A DNA stretch of 64,000 bases from Massilia norwichensis (GCF_024753245.1 NZ_JANUGX010000012.1:62001-126000), one strand, 5' to 3'; shown: positions 1 through 9,662, counted from the stretch's first letter. Translations and numbers: made by a program. The notes: generated by a model not told the origin, from the letters alone.

Positions 1-795
1 GACAGGAAGCGCCTGGTGCAGGTGCTGGCCAACCTCCTCAACAACGCCGCCAAGTACACGCCGGAAGGCGGCGCGCTGCGGCTCGGCATCGAGGTGGAAG
101 AAGATCAGGTCTGCATCGAGGTCGCGGACAACGGGATAGGCATGACGCCCGAACTGGCAGAGCATGCCTTCGAGCTGTTCGCCCAGGCCGAACGCAGCGT
201 CGACCGCGCTTCGGGCGGGCTGGGACTGGGTCTGCCGCTGGTGCGGAATCTGGTCGAGCTGCACGGCGGGACGGTGAGCTGCGCCAGCGCGGGACTCGGC
301 AAGGGGAGTTGTTTCACGGTCTGCCTGCCGCGCCTGGCGCAACAGCAGACAATAAAATCGGAGGACGACGCCGATAATAAGGCGGCTGCGGCCGGGCAGC
401 CGGCAGCGCTGCGCATCCTGGTGGTCGACGACAATGAAGATGCCGCGGACACGCTGGCCATGCTGCTGGAACTGTCCGGGCATGAGATGCTGGTCGAACA
501 CGGTTCGCGCCAGGCGCTGGCGCGGGCGCTAGAAGCCCGGCCGAATGTCTGCCTGCTCGACCTCGGCCTGCCCGACATGGACGGCGCCGAGCTGGCGCGG
601 CAGCTGCGCGCGCGGCCGGAAACCGCGGATGCGATGCTGGTCGCGGTCACCGGCTACGGCCAGGAAGCCGACCGCGCGCGCACGCGCGAGGCCGGCTTCG
701 ACCACCACCTGGTCAAGCCGATCGATCTCGACCGGCTGCAGGCGGTGCTGGGGGATTACGCCGCTTCGACCGCCACCGGCATGCGGATCAGGTAG
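1..795 (+). CDS. Hybrid sensor histidine kinase/response regulator, C-terminal part (5' end outside window)
   Basis: Only the C-terminal part is in the window, and the reading frame is open from base 1. What remains is the ATP-binding half of a histidine kinase (N-box [12 protein letters not shown]1 DNGIGM, G2 GLGLGLPL), then a linker and a receiver domain. The receiver has an acidic pocket (VVDDNED), a phosphoacceptor Asp in [11 protein letters not shown] and a conserved Lys in LVKPID. It is a phosphorelay protein of unknown stimulus; the sensor region and the catalytic His lie upstream. Its last 40 bases overlap the 3' end of ahpF on the other strand, tail to tail. The family call is secure; the partner and the signal cannot be read from this fragment. 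Confidence 0.9.
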   Translation, partial: DRKRLVQVLANLLNNAAKYTPEGGALRLGIEVEEDQVCIEVADNGIGMTPELAEHAFELFAQAERSVDRASGGLGLGLPLVRNLVELHGGTVSCASAGLGKGSCFTVCLPRLAQQQTIKSEDDADNKAAAAGQPAALRILVVDDNEDAADTLAMLLELSGHEMLVEHGSRQALARALEARPNVCLLDLGLPDMDGAELARQLRARPETADAMLVAVTGYGQEADRARTREAGFDHHLVKPIDLDRLQAVLGDYAASTATGMRIR

Positions 796-2339
796 TCGAA
801 GGCCGACAGTGCGCACTTGGCGCCGTCGCCCGCGGCGATCACGATCTGCTTGAACGGCGTGGTGGTGGCGTCGCCGCCTGCAAACACACCCGGGATGTTG
901 GTCCGGCCGTGGGCATCGACCACGATCTCGCCGAAGCGCGACAGTTCCACGCTGCCCTTCAGCCACTCGGTGTTCGGCACCAGGCCGATCTGCACGAACA
1001 CGCCTTCCAGCTCGACGTGCTTGTCCTCGCCCGACACGCGGTCCTTGAACGAGATGCCGTTGACCTTCTTGCCGTCGCCGGTGATCTCGGTGGTCTGGGC
1101 GTTGACGTGGATGGTCACGTTCGGCAGGCTTTGCAGCTTGTTGACCAGCACCGCGTCGGCCTTCAGCTGGTTCGCGAACTCCAGCAGGGTCACGTGCTGG
1201 ACGATACCGGCCAGGTCGATCGCCGCTTCCACGCCCGAGTTGCCGCCGCCGATCACGGCCACGCGCTTGCCCTTGTACAGCGGACCGTCGCAGTGCGGGC
1301 AGTAGTTCACGCCGGCGTTCTTGTACTGCTCTTCGCCCGGCACGTTGACGTTCCTCCAGCGCGCGCCGGTCGACAGGATCACGGTGCTCGACTTCAGCGA
1401 GCCGCCGTTGGCGAACTTCACCTCCACCAGTTCACCCGGCTTCGAAGGCGCGATCAGCTGCGCCGCTTCCTGCTGGGTCATGATGTCGACGCCATAGTGG
1501 CGCACCTGGGCTTCCAGCGCGGCCGAGAATTTCGGGCCGTCGGTTTCCAGCACCGAGATGTAGTTCTCGATCGACATGGTGTCGTTCACCTGACCACCCA
1601 TGCGGCCGGTGGCGATACCGGTGCGGATGCCTTTGCGGGCTGCGTACACGGCAGCGGCCGAGCCGGCCGGGCCACCGCCGACGATCAGCACGTCATACGG
1701 TTCCTTCGCATTCAGCTTGGCGGCATCGCGCTCGCCGGCACCCTTGTCCAGCTTGGCGACGATCTCTTCGACCATCATGCGGCCGGAACCGAACAGTTCG
1801 CCGTTCAGGAACACCATCGGCACGGCCATCACCTGGCGCGCCTCGACTTCCTTCTGGTAGGCGCCGCCTTCGATCACGGTGGTCTTCACGCGCGGGTTCA
1901 GGATCGCCATCAGCGACAGCGCCTGCACCACGTCCGGGCAGTTATGGCAGCTCAGCGACATGTACATCTCGAACTCGTAGTTGCCGTCCAGCGCCTTGAT
2001 CGCGTCGACGGTGTCCTGCTCGACCTTCGGCGGGTGGCCGCCGGTCCACAGCAGGGCCAGCACCAGCGAAGTGAACTCGTGGCCCAGCGGCAGGCCGGCG
2101 AAGCGTAGCGAGGTCTCGCTGCCGACGCGCTGCACGCTGAAGGACGGCTTGCGCGCATCGTTGCCGTCGGTACGGACGGTGATCTTGTCGGCGCGCAGGC
2201 TCTGGATGGTCTGCAGCAGTTCCAGGGTCTGCTTCGAGGTCTCGCTGTCGTCCAGCGAGGCCACCAGCTCGAACGGTTGCTGCACGCGCTGCAGGTAGGC
2301 GCCCAGCTGGGTTTTCAGGTCGTTGTCGAGTACGCTCAT
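756..2339 (-). CDS. ahpF: Alkyl hydroperoxide reductase subunit F
   Basis: This 527-residue flavoprotein disulfide reductase passes electrons from NAD(P)H through FAD to AhpC, which then reduces peroxides. The N-terminal tandem thioredoxin-like region carries the C131-H-N-C134 redox pair. The thioredoxin-reductase-like part has an FAD motif (GGGPAG, about 221), an NAD(P)H motif (GGGNSG) and the active-site pair C347-P-H-C350. Length and cysteine spacing match the E. coli type. The open frame runs further upstream to 2486, but the ATG at 2339 gives the family-typical [11 protein letters not shown] start. It lies downstream of ahpC on the same strand, across a 296-base gap holding a palindromic repeat, and is probably transcribed with it. 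Confidence 0.96.
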   Translation of the reverse strand: MSVLDNDLKTQLGAYLQRVQQPFELVASLDDSETSKQTLELLQTIQSLRADKITVRTDGNDARKPSFSVQRVGSETSLRFAGLPLGHEFTSLVLALLWTGGHPPKVEQDTVDAIKALDGNYEFEMYMSLSCHNCPDVVQALSLMAILNPRVKTTVIEGGAYQKEVEARQVMAVPMVFLNGELFGSGRMMVEEIVAKLDKGAGERDAAKLNAKEPYDVLIVGGGPAGSAAAVYAARKGIRTGIATGRMGGQVNDTMSIENYISVLETDGPKFSAALEAQVRHYGVDIMTQQEAAQLIAPSKPGELVEVKFANGGSLKSSTVILSTGARWRNVNVPGEEQYKNAGVNYCPHCDGPLYKGKRVAVIGGGNSGVEAAIDLAGIVQHVTLLEFANQLKADAVLVNKLQSLPNVTIHVNAQTTEITGDGKKVNGISFKDRVSGEDKHVELEGVFVQIGLVPNTEWLKGSVELSRFGEIVVDAHGRTNIPGVFAGGDATTTPFKQIVIAAGDGAKCALSAFDYLIRMPVAVEAA

Positions 2340-2635
2340 GGTGATTTCCTTTTCTTCAGTCGTGTTCAGGCCGATGCGGCTCACATGCGGGCGCATCCAA
2401 TTAATCAAAGTCGTAAATCTAGCTGGGCAGATCGACCAGTTTGATCGCCTGTCTTTCGTGGCCAGTCCTGCGTAGGCGGACGGCATTTCAGGGAGGGGTG
2501 GGAGACCGCCCGCCCCTCGCGGGCGGCCTCCTGTACTGCTTTTGCTGCTGGTACTTCTTGTACTGCTCGTGGGCTCGGAGAGCCCACCCTACCACTTGCC
2601 GTAGGGTGGGCACCCGTGCCCACCATGTGCTGCTA
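2340..2635. other. ahpC-ahpF intergenic region with palindromic repeat
   Basis: No gene is supported in this gap. It holds a GTAGGGTGGGC-type repeat at 2569-2624 and a purine/pyrimidine-skewed stretch at about 2532-2568. A hairpin here could change the ratio of the ahpC and ahpF messages; that is inference. Confidence 0.6.
2569..2624. repeat. GTAGGGTGGGC-type palindromic repeat, copy A
   Basis: Two hairpins lie side by side: GTGGGCTCGGAGAGCCCAC followed by CCTAC, then a short spacer, then GTAGG followed by GTGGGCACCCGTGCCCAC. The CCTAC and GTAGG blocks are also complementary to each other. Related copies lie at 40933-40987 and 43954-44005, so this is a dispersed REP-like family. Confidence 0.8.
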
Positions 2636-3199
2636 TTAGATCTTGCCGACCAGATCCAGCGACGGCTTCAGGGTCTCGGCGCCTTCGCTCCACTTGGCCG
2701 GGCAGACTTCGCCCGGGTGTGCTGCGACGTATTGCGCTGCCTTGACTTTGCGCATCAGTTCCGATGCGTCGCGGCCGATGCCGTTGTCGTGCACTTCCAT
2801 GACCTTGATCTGGCCTTCCGGATTGATCACGAAGGTACCGCGCAGGGCCATGCCTTCTTCTTCGATCATGACTTCGAAGTTACGCGACAGGGTACCGGTC
2901 GGGTCGCCGATCAGCGGGTAGTTCACTTTCTTGATGGCTTCCGAGGTGTCGTGCCATGCTTTGTGGGCAAAGTGGCTGTCGGTCGACACGCCGTAGACTT
3001 TGACGCCCATCTTCGCGAATTCCGGCTGGAAAGCAGCCAGGTCTTCCAGTTCGGTCGGGCAGACGAAGGTGAAGTCCGCCGGGTAGAACATCAGGACCGA
3101 CCAGGTGCCTTTGAAGTCGGCTTCGGTCAGGTCGATGAACTTGCCATCGTGGAAAGCGGTTGCCTTGAACGGTTTGATCTCGGTGTTGATGATGGACAT
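2636..3199 (-). CDS. ahpC: Alkyl hydroperoxide reductase subunit C (typical 2-Cys peroxiredoxin)
   Basis: This 187-residue peroxiredoxin reduces H2O2, organic peroxides and peroxynitrite. The peroxidatic cysteine is C47 in [13 protein letters not shown] and the resolving cysteine is C166 in EVCPAKW. Length and both motifs match the AhpC/Prx1 class reduced by AhpF. The ATG is preceded by a strong ribosome-binding site (GAGGAG). Upstream is a near-consensus promoter with a possible OxyR site. ahpF follows on the same strand. Confidence 0.97.
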   Translation of the reverse strand: MSIINTEIKPFKATAFHDGKFIDLTEADFKGTWSVLMFYPADFTFVCPTELEDLAAFQPEFAKMGVKVYGVSTDSHFAHKAWHDTSEAIKKVNYPLIGDPTGTLSRNFEVMIEEEGMALRGTFVINPEGQIKVMEVHDNGIGRDASELMRKVKAAQYVAAHPGEVCPAKWSEGAETLKPSLDLVGKI

Positions 3200-3240
3200 G
3201 AAAGCTCCTCTTTCGGGGTTAAAAAAAACGTTAGGTACGC

Positions 3241-3269
3241 ACTATACCGCGCGCACCGTGTTTTGTGAA
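3241..3269 (-). promoter_or_regulatory. sigma70-type promoter of ahpC
   Basis: On the minus strand, TTCACA (3269-3264) and TATAGT (3246-3241) are 17 bases apart, close to the sigma70 consensus. The predicted start of transcription lies about 35 bases before the ahpC ATG. Confidence 0.7.
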
Positions 3270-3306
3270 ATTAATTGAACGGATTTCATCAATTGATTTT
3301 TCCTAT
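3270..3306 (-). promoter_or_regulatory. Possible OxyR-binding site
   Basis: Four tetramers spaced by 7 bases (ATAG, CAAT, ATCC, TAAT on the minus strand) match 11 of 16 positions of the OxyR pattern ATAG-N7-CTAT-N7-ATAG-N7-CTAT. The site ends exactly at the -35 box, which is where OxyR activates. No oxyR gene is in the window. Confidence 0.4.
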
Positions 3307-3313
3307 CGCCTCT

Positions 3314-3400
3314 CGTCATTCCCGCGGAGGCGGGAATCCAAGTATTGCGTACATCTCGTTAGCGCCTGCAACCTGGGTCCCCGCCTGCGCGGGGACGACG
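3314..3400. repeat. CGTCATTCCCGC-type palindromic repeat pair
   Basis: One unit reads CGTCATTCCCGCGGAGGCGG followed by GAATCCAAG. About 30 bases on, a second inverted unit reads CCTGGGTCCCCGCCTGCG followed by CGGGGACGACG. Each unit is itself a hairpin, and the pair are rough inverted copies. Related elements lie at 25066, 33045, 49166-49246 and 62758-62919. Confidence 0.8.
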
Positions 3401-3440
3401 GTCAAGAGCGAGGACGACGGCTGGGTTCACGCGAACGACG

Positions 3441-4658
3441 TCAGGCGGAAACAGCCGCCGCCGGCACCTCCGCCTCGCTGCAGGGCAGCAGCAGGCTGAA
3501 GGTGGCGCCCTCGCCGGGCGTGCTCTGCACCGTCAGCGCGCCGCCGTGGGAGGTGGCCAGCTGGCGCGAGATGTACAGGCCCAGGCCGAGGCCCTTCGGT
3601 TCGCCGGCCTTGGCGCCGCGTTCGTAAGGTTCGAAGATGCGGTCGATGTAGTCCGGTGCAATGCCCTTGCCGTGGTCGCGCACGTCGATGCGCACGTTGC
3701 AGCCGACCTGGTGCACGCTGACCTCGACCGTGCCGCCGCCGCCGTAGCGCAGCGCATTCGTCAGCAGGTTGACGATCACCTGTTCGATGCGGAACTCGTC
3801 CCAGATGCCCTCGACCGGCGCATGGCTGGCCAGCTGCAGCGTCGAATTGGCGGCGGCGGCCTGCAGCGAGAGATCGTTGACGACCCGCTCCAGCAGCCCC
3901 ATCAGCTCGACCTTGCCCGGACGGATGGACAGCGTGCCGCTCTTCATGCGCGAAACGTCCAGCATGTCGTCGATCAGGCGGATCATGGCCTTGATCTGGC
4001 GCTCGTCGCGCTTGATCATGTTGGCCACCTGTTCCGGCGTGGAGGCCGGCAGGTTGCCGCGCTTGAGCTGCAGGCTGCGCATCTGCGTTTCCAGGAACAG
4101 CGTGTTGAGCGGCGTGCGCAGCTCGTGCGCCACCAGCGACATGAAATCGTCGCGCATGCGCAGCGAGCGCTGCAGTTCTTCCTGGGTCTTGTTCAGCTCG
4201 CGCAGCAGGGTGTCCTGCTCGCGCCGGCTGCGTTCCAGCGCCTCCATCTGGCGCCGCATCTCGCGGCGCTGTTGGTCCAGCGTGACGAAGACGTTCACCT
4301 TGCTGCGCACCGCGTCGGGGTCGATCGGCTTGTGCAGGAAGTCGACCGCGCCCTGCTCGTAGCCCTTGAAGGCGTAATTCAGTTCGCGGCCGGCAGCCGA
4401 GACGAACACGATGGGAATGTTGCGGGTGCGCTCGGTACCGCGCATCAGCTCGGCCAGTTCGAAGCCGTCCATGCCGGGCATCTGCACGTCGAGAATGGCG
4501 AGCGCGAACTCGTGCTCGAGCATCAGGGTCAGCGCTTCCTCGCCGGAGCCGGCCTGGAACACCTGGCGCGCCTCATCGCGGATCAGCGCATCCAGTGCGC
4601 GCAGGTTCTCCGGCAGGTCGTCGACGATCAGCAGTTTGCTTGGTTCTTTAGGGCTCAT
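3441..4658 (-). CDS. Receiver-histidine kinase (response regulator fused to a kinase)
   Basis: The 405-residue protein begins with a receiver domain (about 7-125; acidic pair in IVDDLPEN, phosphoacceptor D57, conserved K110 in LHKPID). A coiled coil follows (about 128-170), then a HisKA domain with H178 in SLVAHELRTPLN and an ATPase domain (N-box VNLLTNALRY, G1 DHGKG, G2 GLGLGLY). There is no membrane segment, so it is cytosolic and probably takes phosphate from an upstream kinase before signalling through its own. Its ATG overlaps the 3' end of the cheB-like gene by 11 bases. It is the last gene of the four-gene operon. Confidence 0.92.
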   Translation of the reverse strand: MSPKEPSKLLIVDDLPENLRALDALIRDEARQVFQAGSGEEALTLMLEHEFALAILDVQMPGMDGFELAELMRGTERTRNIPIVFVSAAGRELNYAFKGYEQGAVDFLHKPIDPDAVRSKVNVFVTLDQQRREMRRQMEALERSRREQDTLLRELNKTQEELQRSLRMRDDFMSLVAHELRTPLNTLFLETQMRSLQLKRGNLPASTPEQVANMIKRDERQIKAMIRLIDDMLDVSRMKSGTLSIRPGKVELMGLLERVVNDLSLQAAAANSTLQLASHAPVEGIWDEFRIEQVIVNLLTNALRYGGGGTVEVSVHQVGCNVRIDVRDHGKGIAPDYIDRIFEPYERGAKAGEPKGLGLGLYISRQLATSHGGALTVQSTPGEGATFSLLLPCSEAEVPAAAVSA

Positions 4659-5277
4659 GAGTGTCGCTCTCCAGCATGGGCAACAGCGCCCCGATGCGGG
4701 CCAAAGGCAGGATCAGGTGCGGGGTAAAACGGTCGATGGCGCTCTGCGGCATGGTGGCCACCTGCGCCTCATCGGGATCTTGCACGACGGTCAGGCCACC
4801 GGCGGCGTGAATGGCAGCCATGCCGGCGGCGCCGTCGTGATTGGCGCCGGTGAGCAGGATGCCCGCCAGGCCGGCGCCGTAGGCATCGGCGCTCGATTCC
4901 ATCAGCACGTCGATGGCCGGGCGCGCGAAATGCACGGGCGGTTCGCAACTCACCGAGAATGTGAAGTCGCTTTCCACCGAGAGGTGATAGCCGGCGCCCG
5001 CGAAGTACACGGTGCCGGGCTCGATCGCTTCCTTGTCGACCGCTTCCTTCACGCGCAGCGGCAGGCGCTCGGCAAACAGCTCGGCCAAGCGGCTCTCGCG
5101 GTCGCCCGGCAGGTGCAGGATGCAGAACACCGGCAGCGTGTAGCCGGCCGGCAGCGCGGGCAACAGCGCGCCCAGGGCTTCGACGCCGCCGGCGGAGGCG
5201 CCGATCACCACCGCCTCGACACGGCGCCCGGCCAGTGCGGCTTGCAGGTCGGTCGCATCAAAGGCTGACTTGTTCAC
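4648..5277 (-). CDS. CheB-type protein-glutamate methylesterase without receiver domain
   Basis: This 209-residue protein is a stand-alone CheB catalytic domain. The triad is visible as S28 (GASAGG), H55 (CILHLPG) and D148 (TGANHDGA). The N-terminal receiver that normally controls CheB is absent. The start is GTG in a GTGA overlap with the stop of the cheR-like gene, indicating translational coupling. Pairing with a CheR-type enzyme, with no flagellar or chemoreceptor gene nearby, suggests that it demethylates a partner in the kinase pathway rather than a classical chemoreceptor; the substrate is unknown. Confidence 0.9.
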   Translation of the reverse strand: MNKSAFDATDLQAALAGRRVEAVVIGASAGGVEALGALLPALPAGYTLPVFCILHLPGDRESRLAELFAERLPLRVKEAVDKEAIEPGTVYFAGAGYHLSVESDFTFSVSCEPPVHFARPAIDVLMESSADAYGAGLAGILLTGANHDGAAGMAAIHAAGGLTVVQDPDEAQVATMPQSAIDRFTPHLILPLARIGALLPMLESDTHEP

Positions 5278-6101
5278 TGTCCCACCTTGCGGAACACCCG
5301 CTCGCGCCTGGCCAGCGGCTCGAAGCGCTGGGCATAGCTGGAAAAGTCGATGCTTTCCTTGCTGCCCAGACCCAGGAAACCGCGGTGCACCAGCGATTCG
5401 TGGAACAGGCCCAGCACCCGGTTCTGCAGGCGCCGGTTAAAGTAGATCATCACGTTGCGGCAGCTGATGAAATGGGTCTCGGCGAACACGCTGTCGGTGG
5501 CCAGGCTATGGTCGGCGAAGGTCACGTTCTCGATCAGGCCGCGGTCGAACAGGGCCCCGCCGTAGGCCGCCGTGTAATAGTCCGAGAAAGCCTGCGTGCC
5601 GCCGGCCTTCTGGTAATTCTCGGTGTACAGGCGCATGCGCTCGAGCGGCATCACGCCGCGCCGCGCCGTCTCCAGCGACTCCGGATTGATGTCGGTGGCG
5701 TAGATGAGGGAGCGCTCGAGCAGGCCCTCTTCCTTCAGCAGGATTGCCAGCGAATACACCTCCTCGCCGGTGCTGCAGCCGGCCACCCAGACCTTCAGCG
5801 ACGGATAAGTCTTCAAGAAAGGCACGACCTGGCGGCGCACCGCCAGATAGTACTCCGGATCGCGGAACATCTCGGTCACCGGAATCGTCAGGAACTGCAG
5901 CAGCTGGGCAAAGGCGGCCGGTTCGTGCATCACCCGGGCCTGGAGCGCGGACACGGTTTCGCATTCCATCACGCGCATGGCGGCCAGCACGCGGCGCTTT
6001 TGCGAGGCGCCGGTGTAGTCGCGGAAGTCGTAGTTGTACTTGAGGTAGACCGCCTCGACCAGCATCCGCAGTTCGATGTCGATGTCGCTGGGCTGTTTCA
6101 A
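5274..6101 (-). CDS. CheR-type protein-glutamate O-methyltransferase
   Basis: This SAM-dependent methyltransferase has about 275 residues. The motifs are TEMFRDP, the SAM loop WVAGCSTGEEVYSLA, YATDINPESL and FISCRNVMIYFN. I chose the TTG at 6101 because it forms a TTGA overlap with the stop of the upstream kinase, the same arrangement as the GTGA overlap with cheB. An ATG at 6125, adding 8 residues, is the alternative. CheR and CheB pairs encoded with large hybrid kinases that contain long coiled coils are known outside chemotaxis. The methylated protein here is unknown, and the coiled coil of the upstream kinase is a reasonable guess. Confidence 0.9.
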   Translation of the reverse strand: MKQPSDIDIELRMLVEAVYLKYNYDFRDYTGASQKRRVLAAMRVMECETVSALQARVMHEPAAFAQLLQFLTIPVTEMFRDPEYYLAVRRQVVPFLKTYPSLKVWVAGCSTGEEVYSLAILLKEEGLLERSLIYATDINPESLETARRGVMPLERMRLYTENYQKAGGTQAFSDYYTAAYGGALFDRGLIENVTFADHSLATDSVFAETHFISCRNVMIYFNRRLQNRVLGLFHESLVHRGFLGLGSKESIDFSSYAQRFEPLARRERVFRKVGQ

Positions 6102-9100
6102 ATGCGCTCCATGGTCGGCATCCATACCCGCAGCAGCGAGTACAGCCGGGTCAGGTCGATCGGCTTGGCCAGGTAGTCGTTGGCGCCGGCGGCCAGGCAC
6201 TGTTCCTGGTCATCCTTCATGGCCTTGGCCGTGATCGCGATGATCGGCAAGCGCGCGAAACGCGCATCCTGGCGGATCCTGCGCGTCGCCTCCAGTCCGT
6301 CCATGCCGGGCATCATGACATCCATCAGCACCAGGTCGATGTTCTCCACTTCGTCGAGCTTGGCAAGGGCTTCGAAACCGTTGCGGCCCACCTCCACATG
6401 CGCGCCGCGCTGCTCCAGCGCGCTGGTCAGCGCGAACACATTGCGCACGTCGTCGTCCACCAGCAGGATGGTCCTGCCCTCGAACACCCGGTCGCGCCCG
6501 CGCACGCTCTTGAGCATGCTCTGGCGCTCGGACGAGAGCTGCGACTCCACCTTGTGCAGGAACAGCGTCACCTCGTCCAGCAAGCGCTCCGGCGAACGCG
6601 CGCCCTTGATGATGATCGAGCGCGAATACTTCAGCAATTCCGCTTCTTCCTCACGGGTCAGGTTGCGCCCCGTGTAGACGATGACGGGCGGGAAGGAGCA
6701 CAGCTCTTCCAGCGACATCGCCTTGAGCAACTCGTTGCCCTGCATATCCGGCAGCTTCAGGTCGATGATCATGCAGTCGAAAATCTGCGTGCGCAAGAGG
6801 TGCAGTGCTTCCTCGCCCGAACCGACGGCCGCGATCTCGACGTCGGTATCCGAGATCAGCTGCACCACGCTCTCGCGCTGGCGCGCGTCGTCCTCGACCA
6901 GCAGCACACGCTTGACCTGTTGCGCCGATTTTTCCTTGAGCTTCAGGAACACCGCTTCCAGCTGCTCGCGGGTGGTGGGTTTCAGCGCATAGCCGATCGC
7001 GCCCAGGTGCAGGGCTTCGCCACCGTTTTCCATGCTCGACACCACGTGCACCGGGATGTGGCGGGTGGATGGATTTTCCTTCAGCTGCTGCAGCACCGAC
7101 AGGCCGGAGCGGTCGGGCAGGCGCATGTCGAGCAGGATCGCGTCCGGGTTCTCGCTGGCGGCCAGTTCCAGGCCCTCTTCCGCGCGCAGCGCCACCAGGC
7201 AGCGGAAGTCCATGTCGTGCGCCAGGCCGTACAGGATGCGGGCGAATTCCGGCTCGTCCTCGATCACCAGCGCAGTGCGGCGCCCGGAAGCCGGCTCGAG
7301 CCGGTCGTCCTCGAAGCGCGGCGCATCCGCGGCGGCGGCATCGGCGACGGCAGCGGCTGGCGCCGGCGCCTCCAGCGCAGCGCGCGCCGGCTTGGCCGCG
7401 TGCACCAGTTGCGGCGCCGGCGGGGTCGCGGCGACAGCGCCATTGCGCGGCAGGCTGAGCATGAAGGTGCTGCCCTCGCCCAGCGTGCTGGCCACCGTCA
7501 GCGTGCCGCCCAGCAGGCTGGTCAGGTCGCGCGAGATCGACAGGCCCAGGCCGGTGCCGCCGTACTTGCGCGCGGTCGAGCCGTCGGCCTGGTGGAAGGC
7601 GTCGAAGATCTTTTCCTGCTGCTCGGGCGCGATGCCGATGCCCGAGTCCTGCACCTCGAACTGGACCCAGCCGTCGGCGTTGGCGCTGACCGTCAGGCTG
7701 ACGCGGCCGGCGTCGGTGAACTTGACGGCGTTCGACAGCAGGTTCTTGAGGATCTGCTCCAGGCGCTGGCGGTCGGTGTGGATGGACATCGGCACGTTCG
7801 GCTCGACCGTCAGCGAGAACGCCAGCGCTTTTTGGCGCGCCAGCGGCTCGAAGGTGCGCGCCAGGCCCTCGATCACGCGGCGCAGCGGCAGTTCTTCCGG
7901 CACCAGCTCCAGCTTGCCGGCCTCGACTTTGGAAATGTCGAGGATATCGTTGATCAGGTTCAGCAGGTCGTTGCCGGCCGAATAGATGGTCTGGGCGAAG
8001 CGCACCTGCTCTTCGTTGAGGTTGCCGGCGGCGTTGTCGGCCAGCAGCTTGGCCAGGATCAGCGAGCTGTTCAGCGGTGTCCTCAGCTCGTGCGACATGT
8101 TCGCCAGGAACTCCGACTTGTAGCGGCTGGCGCGCTCCAGCTCCAGCGCGCGGTCGCGCAGCTGGTCCTGAGCGGTGGTCAGGGCCGCATTCTTGAGGTC
8201 GAGGTTGGCGGCCTGTTCGGCCAGCTGCTCGTTGGTCTGCTCCAGTTCCGCCTGCTGGTTTTCCAGCGCCGTCTGCGATTCCTCGAGGGCGCGCGACTGC
8301 TCTTCCAACTCCTCGTTGGCAGTGCGCAGCTCTTCCTGCTGGACCTGCAATTCTTCGTTCATGGCTTGCTGCTCTTCCAGCGCCACCTGCAGACGCTGGC
8401 GGTAGACCACCGAAGCGACCGAAGCACCGACGGCCGGGCCAATCAACTCCATGAATTCGGTGTCGCGCTCGCGCACGGCGTGCAGGAAGCCGATCTCGAT
8501 CACACCCTTGATCTTGCCGTGGTTCACGATCGGCGCGATCAGCAGTTCGCGCGGCGCGGTCTCGCCGAGGCTGGAACCGACCTTGATGTAATCGGGCGGC
8601 AGTTCGCGCAGGGTCAGGATGCGGTTCTGGTTGGCGGACTGGGCCGCCAGCGATTCGTTCGGCTGGATGACGCGGGCATGCTTGTCCTGGTGCGCGAAAC
8701 CGTAAGCGCCGATGCGGGTCAGCGTACCGTCATCGGCGCGCACGTACATGGCAGCCACCACGCCGCCCAGGTAGGGTGTGACGTAATCCAGCACGGCCGC
8801 GGCCAGCGGCTCCAGCTCATGCAGGTTGGCGCTTTTCGTGGCCAGTTCGGCCTGGCCGGTGCGCAGCCAGTCCTGGTGGCGCAGCTGGGCGTTGTGCTCG
8901 GCTTCGTGGGCAAGGATCTCGCCATAGGAATTCGATAGGGTCATCAGTTCGCGGCGGCCGAACAGGGCCAGCAGGCCGGCCACGGTCAGGCTGAACAGCA
9001 GGAAGGCGCCGACCGACCAGCCGATCACGGTGCGCGAGGAGCTGTTGCGCTCCTGCAGCAGGCGCTCCTCGGATTCGATAAACAGCTTGAACTGACGGCG

Positions 9101-9571
9101 TACTTCGTCGGTGAGGGCCTTGCCACGCCCGCTCTTGACCAGCTCGACCACGTCCTCATTCTTGATGCGCCGCCCGATCGCTTCGTCGGCGAATGCCTGC
9201 CAGTCGCGCTGGGCAGAACGGACCCGCCGCACGCGGTCCAGCTGGGGGAAGTTGTCTTCCACCAACCTGGCCAGGCTGTTCAGCTCGGCATCGAGCTTCG
9301 GTTTGGCATCGGTATATGGTCCCAGGAATTCCCTGTCGCCGGAGATCAGGTAACCGCGCAAGCCGGCTTCCATGTCCGCCGACATGCGGCTGACTTCATT
9401 GGCTTTCCCGATCACGCGCTCGGAATGCTCGACCCAGGTGAGCACATTGATCAGGTAGGCGATGATGCCGACGAAAACCAGTGCGCTCAACACACCCATG
9501 CCCAGCGGCATGGCGACATTGCGGGACAGGATGCGGCGGAACTGGCTGCTGTCGATACTCGATCCAGACAT
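6098..9571 (-). CDS. Membrane hybrid histidine kinase with CHASE3-like sensor, GAF, coiled coil and three receivers
   Basis: The 1157-residue protein has two membrane segments (about 23-43 and 183-204) around a CHASE3-like periplasmic region. A GAF-like domain follows (about 245-390), then a long Glu/Gln-rich coiled coil (395-482). The HisKA domain has H494 in NMSHELRTPLN, and the ATPase has its N-box near 610, DSGIG near 643 and GTGLGLS near 672. After an Ala/Pro linker come three receivers with phosphoacceptors D815, D937 and D1084. It is the first gene of the operon, followed by CheR, CheB and a receiver-kinase. Three receivers downstream of one kinase suggest a branched phosphorelay; no Hpt domain is in the window. 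Confidence 0.93.
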   Translation of the reverse strand: MSGSSIDSSQFRRILSRNVAMPLGMGVLSALVFVGIIAYLINVLTWVEHSERVIGKANEVSRMSADMEAGLRGYLISGDREFLGPYTDAKPKLDAELNSLARLVEDNFPQLDRVRRVRSAQRDWQAFADEAIGRRIKNEDVVELVKSGRGKALTDEVRRQFKLFIESEERLLQERNSSSRTVIGWSVGAFLLFSLTVAGLLALFGRRELMTLSNSYGEILAHEAEHNAQLRHQDWLRTGQAELATKSANLHELEPLAAAVLDYVTPYLGGVVAAMYVRADDGTLTRIGAYGFAHQDKHARVIQPNESLAAQSANQNRILTLRELPPDYIKVGSSLGETAPRELLIAPIVNHGKIKGVIEIGFLHAVRERDTEFMELIGPAVGASVASVVYRQRLQVALEEQQAMNEELQVQQEELRTANEELEEQSRALEESQTALENQQAELEQTNEQLAEQAANLDLKNAALTTAQDQLRDRALELERASRYKSEFLANMSHELRTPLNSSLILAKLLADNAAGNLNEEQVRFAQTIYSAGNDLLNLINDILDISKVEAGKLELVPEELPLRRVIEGLARTFEPLARQKALAFSLTVEPNVPMSIHTDRQRLEQILKNLLSNAVKFTDAGRVSLTVSANADGWVQFEVQDSGIGIAPEQQEKIFDAFHQADGSTARKYGGTGLGLSISRDLTSLLGGTLTVASTLGEGSTFMLSLPRNGAVAATPPAPQLVHAAKPARAALEAPAPAAAVADAAAADAPRFEDDRLEPASGRRTALVIEDEPEFARILYGLAHDMDFRCLVALRAEEGLELAASENPDAILLDMRLPDRSGLSVLQQLKENPSTRHIPVHVVSSMENGGEALHLGAIGYALKPTTREQLEAVFLKLKEKSAQQVKRVLLVEDDARQRESVVQLISDTDVEIAAVGSGEEALHLLRTQIFDCMIIDLKLPDMQGNELLKAMSLEELCSFPPVIVYTGRNLTREEEAELLKYSRSIIIKGARSPERLLDEVTLFLHKVESQLSSERQSMLKSVRGRDRVFEGRTILLVDDDVRNVFALTSALEQRGAHVEVGRNGFEALAKLDEVENIDLVLMDVMMPGMDGLEATRRIRQDARFARLPIIAITAKAMKDDQEQCLAAGANDYLAKPIDLTRLYSLLRVWMPTMERI

Positions 9572-9662
9572 GCTTATTCGTTAACTCTTAAGAAAAAAAT
9601 ATCCTAAGTGTAACGCAATTGCAAAATCGAGCGTGTTCTATTGAACCTGTTTTTGTAGCCTG

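Noticed and set aside
2340-2486. N-terminal extension of ahpF by 49 residues
   Set aside because: Not found in the AhpF family; the ATG at 2339 gives the standard length.
2532-2568. Possible remnant of a Gln/Lys-rich coding sequence between ahpF and ahpC
   Set aside because: Too short, no start, no frame continuation; simple sequence only.
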